Below, one piece after another: positions 44,901 through 54,399 of a DNA stretch of 64,000 bases. Under the pieces are notes generated by a model. That model saw nothing but the letters and a program-made list of their open reading frames with translations, searched no databases and was not told where the DNA came from. How positions within the stretch are numbered: position 1 is the first letter of the stretch; each line of letters opens with the position of its first letter. Origin of the DNA: Chloranthus sessilifolius (lineage: Eukaryota > Streptophyta > Magnoliopsida > Chloranthales > Chloranthaceae); contig CM037591.1 of NCBI GenBank assembly GCA_021018995.1, positions 69,529,901 through 69,593,900 on the forward strand. Reading direction: 5' to 3'. Both the position numbers and the translations under genes were made by a program.

Positions 44901-45260
44901 CTGTCGAGAGGTCTAAATTGCTTTTCGATAGGTTCTGATACTTGTCGAGATTTTGTGTGAGAAAGTCGAGAGGTTAAATGCTGAGTATTCTAAACTTGTC
45001 GAGAGGTTTATATCTGAAGACTGTGTACCTGTCGATAGGTTGAAAGAACCTATCGATTTGATTTTTTTGAAGCTTGCAACCTATCGATAGGTTGAAAGAA
45101 CCTATCGAGACGTTCCTCCTAGTAGAACTATAAATGCTACTGTTTTAAACTATTCGATAGGTTGCTTCAACTTGTCGAAATATCCTTTCCTGACCTATCG
45201 AAAGAGCCTTTTACTCGTTTTAAACTTATCGACAAGATTATTCATCCATTCGACAACTTG
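44901..45260 (+). promoter_or_regulatory. Internal CTATCGATAG-type array with TATA box upstream of ORF3 (element E)
   Basis: About fourteen variants: ACCTGTCGAGAGGTC, TTTTCGATAGGTT, ACCTGTCGATAGGTTG, two near-identical ACCTATCGATAGGTTGAAAG forms, TTATCGACAAG. ACTATAAATG at 45128-45137 is a TATA-box candidate. This is the same word as the array in E's LTR. ORF3 starts about 480 bases after the TATA box. Confidence 0.68.
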
Positions 45261-45613
45261 TTCTCAGAGCTTTGTTCCCCTTGTGACCGATTTCCAATTT
45301 TCTTCTCTCTCCTCCACCTCACTGGTTCCAACTCCAATCACCCTACCATTGTTCTAAGTGTTTCAATTTTACAAGGACTGCATTTTCTACCTGGTCTCTG
45401 TTAGTTTGGTGTCATGCATAGCAAGTTCTGAGAAACTCTAGGTTTTCTGTGGGTAAGTTCTTCAACTGCCACTCTATGATTTCTAAGCTATGTACTTCCA
45501 TTTTTAGTTTGTGTGGTAATTTGATTGGGCAAAAGAAGATTACTGTGAATTGTTGAGAGTTTATTTTGTGGATTGCTTGTTCATTGGCTGACCATGAGGA
45601 TACCTTAGCTGAT

Positions 45614-48165
45614 ATGTTCAAAGCCCCTTCCAAATTCACCACAAAAATCACTAGAAAATCTAGTAGGCTAGCCACATAGCCCAAAGAGGACCCACCTGCT
45701 AAGAGGAAGCTCATCATGGAGAAACCTAAGAAAGCTAAGAAATCCAAGAAAGCCAAAATCAGTGAAGAAATTTTGAGGAACTCCCTGAACCTAACCCTGT
45801 GCCTAAACCTAACCTAGAGGCTGAACCTAAAATCCTTGAGAACCTAACTACTCCCAATGAATTTGTGGATGCTTTAGACTTGATCCTTGAGACAAAATTT
45901 GACCTACCTTATTTTTCTAAGGTAGAGGAGTGTAAGGACACCTTGGACTATTTGGTGAAGGCAGGTCTGACACCTTTGTTGACCCCATTGCAAGAAAAAT
46001 CCTACCCTAGACTTGTCAATTTGTGGTATCAGAATATCAGGAAGAAGATGAAGCCAAGTTCAACTGAACCTACCCTTGTGGTCTTGATTGATAATTGGGA
46101 GCTTGTTGTTGACTACAGTGTTATAGGGTTCGCATTAGGGGTCCCATCAGTTTTTAATACAGCCTATGGTCAAGCAGCACCTAAGAGTGTGTCCTTTAGA
46201 GCAATGGGAAGACACCTGAATCAAGGCATTATGGGGTCTGAGGAGTCATTGATGAGAAGAGATCTATACCCCAGCCTGCTATTCATAGACTCAATCTTAA
46301 GGAAGAGCATTTATGCCAATGGCCATCTGCAGGAGAGAAGAACCCCGATAGTGGATGCCCTTTATTTTTCTCCAAAGGGTAGTTCTTAAATGCATCTCAA
46401 CTGGTATTTGAGGTAATGGTGGATGGGAATGACAAAATTAAAAAGGGACAAATGTTGCCAGGATTACCTTACAGCAGACTCATTACTGCTCTGCTAAGGA
46501 AAGGTAAATTTGTGATCCAAAAGGATGAGCCAGTGGAGAAACTGAGTCCTCAAGAGTTTGGAAAGAAGGCTTGGTCCACAAGTAGGACCTTGATTGGGAA
46601 AAGCAAAAAGAAGCCAGGAGAGAGTTCTGAGAGGGAACCACCTCAGGTGGCCAGCTCAGTTGTTGCACCTGTGATCCTTATAGCCCCATCATCCATCTCA
46701 GCTGCGGCACCTGGGACCTCTACTTCAGCTAGCTCAGAGTCTCTACCTACCTCTACTGCTACTAGCTCTGTGCCACCTGTGACCTCTGCATCCATACTCC
46801 TTCCCTCCATTGATGTGACCTTGCCTATGGTCATCTCCACTATTGCTAGCATCTCCATCCCCTCACCTCCCATACCATCCATTTCAGTCTCCATACCTCC
46901 TAGTAGCTCAGCCATCCTTTCCACCATCACCACATTCACACCTTTGTTAGCTCCTCCTACCACAGACTCCATCCCTACCTTACCATCACTCCCCATCACA
47001 TCCACCTACCAGAGAAAATCAAAGACAACCCCTCTAGCCAGCCCATCCATCCCAGCTGTTGAACCTTTGAGCCCCACACCATCTACATCAGCTGACCCAG
47101 CCATTACTTCTCCACCATCCATACCCTTTGATATTGACCCCACCTTTTCCATGTCACCTCCACATACCCAGGATTTAGACCATTTGGCCACTGAGGGTTA
47201 TTCATCCGTGATAAAGTCCATTGTGGATAATATTGGGCATGAGTACTCCCCTTTACCTGACTCTCCACAACCCACCTCTCCACAGCCTACCCAATTTTAG
47301 CATGCTCTCACCTTACCTTTTCAGCAATCTCCTTTCTAGCCCATTATACTCATTCCACCTACTACCCAAACCCAAATTCTTTCAGAGGCCTCTACCCAAA
47401 TTCTTTCCCTTCTCACCACCATCATAGCACACCTTCAATCCAACACAGTAAACCAAGCTGCTATGGCCACCTGCCTTCAAACCATCCAAGCAACCTTCAT
47501 CCCAGCTACCCAAACCTCCCAACCTCTTCCAATTCCTACTCCTACACCTACTCTTGTACTGATTTCACCTCCATCCCCTCAGCTGTCTCCTATGGTACTG
47601 ACTTTCCCTGCTGAGATGGAAGAACCAATCCCTAAACCTTCCACCCAGGACTCTTCTACCCAAGCTGACTCGTTGGAAGAGGACATACCCTCTGTACCAT
47701 GTACCTCTCCTTTCACCCCACCTGAGCCAGTTACTGAGGTAGAGGAGCTGACACCTACCATCTCAGTTTCCCCCTCTCTCCCATCCTCTTCATCCACTCC
47801 ATACCATCTATTGATGACCCTACTGAGAGGGCCATTGTCCCTAGATATCTACACACTACACCCCCATTTTCCACTCTTTACAGAGCAATGGGTGAAAATC
47901 CCTACATCAGGAGGAATGTCATTCAAGGGATGACTGTGCTAAAAACCTAGGTGAAGTAGCCCTTGGTTGATGAGATTGACCAACTGAAGCTGGGGCATAG
48001 AGTGGAGAAGCTTCATTGGGAACAATTGTGCAAGCAAGCCCTTACTTTATATGATGTAGAGAAGAAAAAAGCTAAAATGCTAGCCAGGCTGGATAACACC
48101 CTGCAGTTCACCTTAGTAGGAGGGATACCACCCTCAATAGCTGGGGTGTCCATAAATGAGCCCAC
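45614..48165 (+). pseudogene. ORF3 of element E, part 1 (Athila-type extra ORF)
   Basis: Start taken as ATG at 45614 (MFKAPSKFTTK). N-terminus very basic: PPAKRKLIMEKPKKAKKSKK. The folded region (45799-46389) contains PNEFVDALDLILETKFD, TPLLTPLQEKSYPRLVNLWY, VVLIDNWELVVDYSVIGFAL and MRRDLYPSLLFIDSILRKS. Then VDGNDKIKKGQMLPGLPYSR, a Ser/Pro/Thr-rich low-complexity stretch of about 400 residues (46640-47900), and an acidic/basic helical end IDQLKLGHRVEKLHWEQLCK. Resembles the plant transposon-protein family reported 3' of pol in Athila elements. Often called env-like, but I see no signal peptide or membrane span. Two frameshifts or stops; interrupted by element F. Confidence 0.72.
48080..48165 (+). 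repeat. 86-bp duplicated ORF3 segment, left copy
   Basis: Matches 57096-57181 over 86 bases with eight differences. The two copies flank element F in place of a 5-bp target-site duplication. Confidence 0.85.
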
Positions 48166-50765
48166 TTAAGTACCACATTTCACCTCTTAGCCTTTGATGG
48201 ACCTTGAAGCCCACTAATAATCATTTGTTAAGTATGTTTAGCAGTTAGTAATAAAATGTGCAGCTTAATACAAAATCCTGGCTTTTTGGCCCAAGGAAGA
48301 GAGAGAATACAAGCAAAGATGACAGCTGAGCCAAAGCCTAATGGAACACCTTGGCAGTGCTCACCTAAAGTCTAGCAAATGACTGAAGTCAGCTGAGAAG
48401 GAAGGATACTACGACAGCAGCAAGTGTAGTGTAGTAGAGTGTCAAGAAATAAACCTCGCAGAGTTGAGGAGTCTCCTCACGAAGCTAAAGAAGTAATGGA
48501 AGAAGCTCTCGCGCAGATAGGCCGCGGAGTCAAGAGGAGAGCTGTAAAGACATCATGAAGATCTCACGGAGATCAAGCCTCAAAGCAGTCGTGCGAGGAA
48601 CACAGCGAGCCCATATGCATAGAGAGCAAAAAGTCACCTCGCAGAGTTCTCGCATGGCCCTGGAAGAGTGAAACGCCTAAAATTCCCCTCACATAGATCT
48701 CACGCACTCTGGAGCCTTATAAGTTACTACACAAGCATAGGAGCACACCTACATGAGTACTTAGCGAGAGAGAGCTCCTGAAGCTCTACTATGCGAAACA
48801 CCCTGGCTCTCCAGATCATCTCCGTGATAGCACTGCGATGCGAAACAACCGTGCGATTCACTAAAGGTTTACTGCGCGAATGAGCCCTTCCCATCAGCCA
48901 AAGGCAACTCCGTGAAAGTAAAGCAACTACACGGTAAACTAAAACAGCTGCCAGCCTCGCGAAGCACGGGCTCTCCACTTCTTAGTTTTAACTCAGGGAC
49001 CTTTTGGGAATTTCTCAAGGCTAGGGCACACTTCTCGAGGCACAGATTTTGAAGTGCACATCTTGAGGCATTCAAGGGTTGTAACAGTACCACGTCTGCT
49101 AAAAAAAATAGGGTTAATCTCTTTAGAGCCAAGGCCGATAGAGTATATAAGCTAAACTTAGAGTTTATTATTTTCATCTTTCCTTCATCCACTGTCGGCT
49201 GAGAGCTCTAACAGGCTAGGGTTAGGGTTTGATCAACTCTTTTTCCTATTTTTCTTCTCTCTTAGCCCAGCACTTGCTGGCTAATCCCCCTGTAAGCAGT
49301 TAGGTTTAGTTTTATTTTAGTCTTGTAATAGATTTTGTATACATTGGGATTGTAGATGAGCAGTTGTGTATAGGTTGCAGCCAGGAGACAGTTCATTATA
49401 AGTTTTGCTGTTATCAATATACTATTGTTTTAATGCTTAATCAAATCTATAGATCTTATGGTTTCTTTAGTTGTCTATAGGATCTATGTATTTGGGACCA
49501 GCCCATTCAGTTTCTAGTAGATCTTTTGTTTACCATCTGATTTCCCTTGGTTTGATAGACACATGGAAAACAATGTTGGATCTATAGTGAGATCTGGGGA
49601 GGTCGGAGGCCTGCGGACCATGGTGGTTGCAGCATTTTATATGTTCTTCCTCAGACCTCTGTGGGATGGACAAACCAATGGGATACCCTATGAGCATTCA
49701 AGTGGACCAAGTATAGCCCTAAGGTTGTGTCCATTCACATGTTTGAGAAGGATTCTTCTCCTCTGCACATGAGCTTCTAGAGCCTTATGAGGAAGTTTGT
49801 AAAGTAACTGACTCCCCTCTGTCTTACATATTCGACATCAGATGTTAGATTTAGTCTCTTCATAATAATTACAGTTTGAGGCTGAGTCATTGCAAGCCTT
49901 TTGTAGCAATGACCAGCTGAATCTAAAGCCTTATTCAACCTATTGCATAGTCCTTTTTCTGGGCACTAGTGAACAGTTAGCCTTAGCAAAGCACTTAGGA
50001 TCTTATGGGTTGGAATGCCTATGGATGTCAGCCAGGTCTGTGCACAGATCTAGGGAGCTTGTAGCACTGGCATTACATAGTGCTGTAATAGTATTCATGG
50101 CTAGAGTTGGTCTAACGGCTGTGAAAATGATCAGTTCACTCTTCTGGATTAGACTAACGAATTTCTAATTTAACTAATGGGGTTTGATAGACTCTATCGG
50201 ATACCTTGTGACCATTATAGTGGAAAGAGTATAGCCCTAAGAGCGCCCTAAATGGCATGGGTTAAACTGGGAGCTTATACCTTGTTGAGGCTATTAATAA
50301 CATCTCAGTAAGGAGCACTACAGAGACAGACTAAATCTGAGTTACATTACTGTATCATTAACTCTAGCTCAACCTCCTTACTTCTCATAATTTTTGTATT
50401 TTATTTTGGCACACATTACCACCATCCTCCTCTTACCCCCTTTCTTTAGGATAGGGCTATATTTTATTTCTCTATTTTTAGGATTAATTGAGTGTAGTCG
50501 TGACACCCAACTCCCTTTCTTTAGGATTGTCATATCTGTAGCCAGATCTGACGGCCTACTATTATAGCCCATTTTGGATTCTGGATCAATTTCTCTGTGG
50601 GACAAACTCTTACTTATCAAAACTTGCTACAATAGACCCTATATCTTACAGGACTGTGTGTATTTCAGACTTGCTGTGCTGACCCATCTCCAATTCCCCA
50701 CTCTTGATTTATTCTCTCCACTGTTCTTAATAAAACATGCAGTAAGAGTCTCGAAATAAAGAACA
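48166..50765 (+). repeat. 5' LTR of element F, 5' terminus lost
   Basis: Ends AAAGAACA before the PBS. The start is TTAAGTACCACATTTCACC, whereas the 3' copy starts TGTTATGCACTGAAAAGTGC, so about ten bases including TG are missing at the junction with the 86-bp host repeat. Contains the array, TATATAAG, and two hairpin motifs at 49680-49723 and 50200-50240. Confidence 0.85.
48430..49151 (+). promoter_or_regulatory. LTR promoter F (5'): CTCGCGAG-type array plus TATA
   Basis: Array 48430-48970 with CCTCGCAGAGTT, CTCCTCACGAAGC, AGCTCTCGCGCAGA, CCGCGGAGTC, GTGCGAGGAAC and CCTCGCGAAGC. TATATAAG at 49144-49151. Confidence 0.6.
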
Positions 50766-50771
50766 AGTTTT

Positions 50772-50789
50772 TGGCGCCGTTGTCGGGGA
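50772..50789 (+). other. Primer-binding site (tRNA-Asp type), element F
   Basis: TGGCGCCGTTGTCGGGGA, one mismatch to the tRNA-Asp complement; the best-preserved PBS in the window. Confidence 0.9.
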
Positions 50790-51106
50790 TATTGATCTTT
50801 TTAGTAGACCTAAGTTGGACTATAACTTAGAGTAATAAATTCTTTATAGTTGTGTTTAATCTAGAATTAAAGTACTACTGATTCTTTATGGAATTTTACA
50901 GAAATGGACAAAAGAAGAAGGGAAAAGCTAGAGCTATAAGTGGAGTGTAGCTAGCTTTGCTTGCACTTTCTTTCCCCTAAATCTCATGCAATTTATGTTG
51001 AATCCCCTGTTATTTTGTTTAGTGTAAATATGTGCAGTTATTACTTTTTTTTATTTGAAATTCTTTCTGTGTGCATGTAAGCATTTGCATTACTGTTAAC
51101 GAGTGT

Positions 51107-51910
51107 ATGCTCGGTAGAAGGTCCTTAAACCCTGACTTGGAACCCCCAAATCCGTAGGTGGAAAGGATCCTTAGACCTAGACACACCACCCAGGGCCTTG
51201 CTATTGAGACTGAACAAGCTACCATGGCTGAGAGGCAGAGGACGTTGAAAGAATATAATGCACCTGGGGAGTACAGCTCTCCCTTCTGCATTTAGTTTCC
51301 CTCTGTTGAGGGGAACTATGAAATTAAATCTTCCACCATCAGTATGCTGTCTTCATTTCATGGGCTGAGTAAAGAAGATCCCTACAAGCATATTGACCAA
51401 TTTTTAGCACTTTGCACTACATTCAATAATGCTGGCTTGGGGCCTGAGGCCACTAAATTGAGGCTTTTTCCTTTTTCATTAAAGGACAAAGTCAACACAT
51501 GACTATCAAAGCTCCTAGTCAATAGCATACAGTCATGGAGTGACTTTCAAACCAAATTCCTGACAAAGTTTTTCCCTATGAACAAAACAAGCCAGATGAG
51601 GACAAAAATTCTGTCATGCACTCAGTCCTCAACTGAGAATTTTAATGAAGCTTGAGAAAGATTCTAGGAGATGTTAAAACAATGCCCCCACCACCAAATC
51701 TTAATGTGGTAGCTTGTCCAAGTGTTCTATCAAGGAATTAATGCCAAGAGTAGGGATATAGTGGATGCTTCCTGTGGTGGTAGCTACCTCCACAAGACAG
51801 CTAAGGAAGCTTGGGAGCTATTTGACATAATAGTAGAGAATTCTGTGCAGCAGGAGTCTCTATCACGCAATGACAGTCAGATTCTAGCTAAGATGGTGAA
51901 AGAGGCCACC
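51107..51910 (+). pseudogene. gag: gag, element F, C-terminus deleted
   Basis: Begins MLGRRSLNPDLEPP at 51107. Continues ERQRTLKEYNAPGEYSSPFC, YEIKSSTISMLSSFHGLSKE, KLRLFPFSLKDKV, DFQTKFLTKFFPMNKTSQMR and RDIVDASCGGSYLHKTAKEA. Stops at 51155, 51293, 51499, 51654, 51668 and 51711. The frame ends near VKEATPRA, where the sequence switches directly to the CTCGCG array. The zinc knuckle, protease and all of pol are missing. Confidence 0.85.
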
Positions 51911-52225
51911 CCTCGCGCGCTAGAAAAGCTAAGCACTGACTGTGAAAGTGTCTCGCGGAGTTACTTTCAACTCCGCGAGCTTAATTTGTGTGAAAAGGAT
52001 GCCTTCTGGGTGTTCTACGTGAGTACTGCGAGAGGTAATTTCCTGAAGCATATCAAGGTCTTGCGCACTACAGCCAAGGCCTCAGCTCCGCGAAAGGCAC
52101 TGTGAGGCAGTTTGTTCTACTGTGTGACAGAACCTTTCATAGACTTAAAAGCCATCTGTGCAAAAATCCTACTCCGTGAGAGCGTTAAGCCAACTCCGCG
52201 AACAGTGAGATTTACTCTATAAACT
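51905..52225 (+). promoter_or_regulatory. Internal CTCCGCGAG-type array with TATA-like box (element F)
   Basis: CCTCGCGCGC, TCTCGCGGAGTT, AACTCCGCGAGC, TACTGCGAGAGG, CTCCGCGAAAGG, CTCCGTGAGAG and CTCCGCGAACAG between 51905 and 52205, then TCTATAAACT (52216-52225). The motif type equals F's LTR array. The ORF3 it would have preceded is gone. Confidence 0.6.
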
Positions 52226-54379
52226 CAGTGAAACCCCTCATTTGCTTCATTTTCTCTCTTTTCCCTAGTTCTCTCCTCCAAAAAGCGAGCCCCTCTTTCT
52301 CTATTTTCCTCTCCATAGCTTGAGCCACTCCATCTGAAGCTTTTGCCTCTCACCATTTTGCTCCCCAGCTATTTTTGGTTACTTTGAGCATGGTTTGGGG
52401 GGATTTAAGTCACTATGAACATTTCTAGGTGGAACCCTAGCTCACATTGGGTAAGGTCTGCAACTCTCCCTCTGTGCTTTGATTTGTTTAGTAAATTAGA
52501 GAGAGAGAAGACGAATTGTGATATTTTTGGTGCCTACTTAGAGTAATGAACTTTCTTTTTGTGACTTCTGTGTACTTATTACTTTGTTTAATTTTTATTT
52601 GTCTGTTGGTGTGTTTGTTAATGTGTTAAGTGTTTACTCCTTGATGTTTTCTGCTTTAGTGTAGTGCTATATATATCTCTATTTATTCACTGTTGCACAA
52701 CCATTGTCCTTTGAATCAGTGAGGACACTGCTCCTCATAGGTTTAGGGGTGTGGCAGGTTCTGCCAATGAAATAGTTAACATAGGTGCAACATATTCAAT
52801 TGAGTAAGATAGAAACAGAACCATGTTCACCTAAGAATCATTAGAAAAATGAAAAATTTTAAATTTTGCAGACCTTTAGGCATTACAAGCTTTTAAATTT
52901 TAACTTTTCCATGATGTGAACACCAAGTAAACTCACTTGTATCAGTACTGAGTGAATCATTAAAGAGAGAAAAAGGTAAGGACATACTTAAAAATTCAAT
53001 GGAAGACCATAACCAGTGAGAGTTGAGCTTACAAAATTTTTATTTTTTATTTTTTTTCCTTCCTTTGAGGAGTGACTGAGGCAATTCTTCTAGCTTTAAG
53101 GACTGGCTAAGGCAATGCCCTCACTAGAAGTTAAGGACCTCAAAGTTGAAACAACTGACATCACTCATGAAACCTAGGAAAGGATCAAGGCCTTCTCTTG
53201 GACAGTTTAAGCTTAAACAGACCAAATCCTAATCAACTGCCCTTGTGCACACACCTATTGAGCCTTAATTTCCAATTTTCTTTAAAATACACCTGAGTAC
53301 TTGAACCTGAACCTATGGACCTGACTCAAACCTACCCTCACTCTACGAATTCAGAAGGTAAAGGAGAAGGAGCTGAAGATGCATAAGATAGGATCAACAT
53401 TGGGTGAATGAAGAAGAGATACCTAAAGTTGAGCAGTGCAGCAGCTGAGGAAAGAGGTGGCAAGTCACAAAAAAAAATATAATAGCAAAAAAAAAATAGA
53501 AAGAAAAATGCAAGAAAAGAAAGAAAAACAATAATGAAGAGGAGTGAGAGAGGAGTCAAGAGGAACAGTTCATTGGAAAAATCATAATGAATAGGAGAAG
53601 CTGGCCACTTCAAGTCTGAAAATTTTGAAAGAAAATGAAAGGGACTGAACTACAAAGAGGTGAAGTCATGAATCACCTCCTTCACTTACTGATTTCTCAA
53701 CTTTGAATCCCTTTTCAACCTTCCATTTTTTATAACACCCACTTCATAAGCCACATCACAACCCAGTTAAAGACCTTCTGATCCAAAGTTGAAAGTGTTG
53801 TCATGAAGAGATAAGGAGTTGTCCAATCTATGGTGAGGACCTGCCAATGATGCCAGGACTTAGGTGCTTTGCCTATGCTCTTGAGCTTGAGAGAAAATGA
53901 AACCCTCAAGGTCCCTTGTGAGAGTGTGCCCTGGTGAGCATTGGGTATGAAGTTGAATGTATTAGGCATGGCCTATAACCTAATTTTTGAATTAATGATG
54001 AGCTCAGTGCTGATATACATGTGTTGCCCCCCTTGTTGTGAGCTAATTGGAAATGTTGTGCACTTAGGTAGAGTTTGTGATGATTAAATATCAGTGCTTT
54101 TCATGTCCAAATTCCTCACATTTTAATTGAATCAAAGGTGAACTGATGCTCTATTTCTAGACAGCTGACTTAATAATGTTGCACCCTTGTTAACTATTTT
54201 ATTGAGAAGTTTGTGGGTATCTTCATTGAAAACCCTCAGGAGACTTCACTCCTCCACTAGGGATCACCTAGGGGTTTAAAGGCTTGGTACATATGCTAAA
54301 TGTATCCGTGCTCCCTATGAAAGTGGCATTTCAATTCTTAGAGTAGTTGTTTTAATTTATCCTTTGCTCATGGACTAGC
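52226..54379 (+). other. ORF3 leader and 3' untranslated interior of element F
   Basis: No gene seen. 52226-52460 is a pyrimidine-rich leader. GTGAGGACACTGCTCCTCAT near 52723 forms a TGAGGA/TCCTCA stem and recurs in E (about 60088). 53095-53165 matches E's 60440-60550. 54220-54399 matches D's 16612-16789 in blocks. Short ORFs here are AT-rich artefacts. Confidence 0.5.
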
Positions 54380-54399
54380 AAAGAGTAGGTTTGGGAGTG
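54380..54399 (+). other. Polypurine tract, element F
   Basis: AAAGAGTAGGTTTGGGAGTG directly before TGTTATGCACT of the 3' LTR. Confidence 0.7.

Noticed and set aside
46483..47191. Long antisense ORFs rich in Met, Gly and Glu opposite E's ORF3
   Set aside because: Complement of the Ser/Pro/Thr-rich low-complexity region; no motif of their own.
45614..48165. Calling ORF3 an envelope gene
   Set aside because: No signal peptide, no transmembrane segment and no furin-like site visible; position alone does not make it env.
49563..50168. ORFs over the R/U5 part of F's LTR (and the copies at 55891-56777)
   Set aside because: Both LTRs share them because the LTRs are copies; no start context, and they overlap the hairpin motifs.
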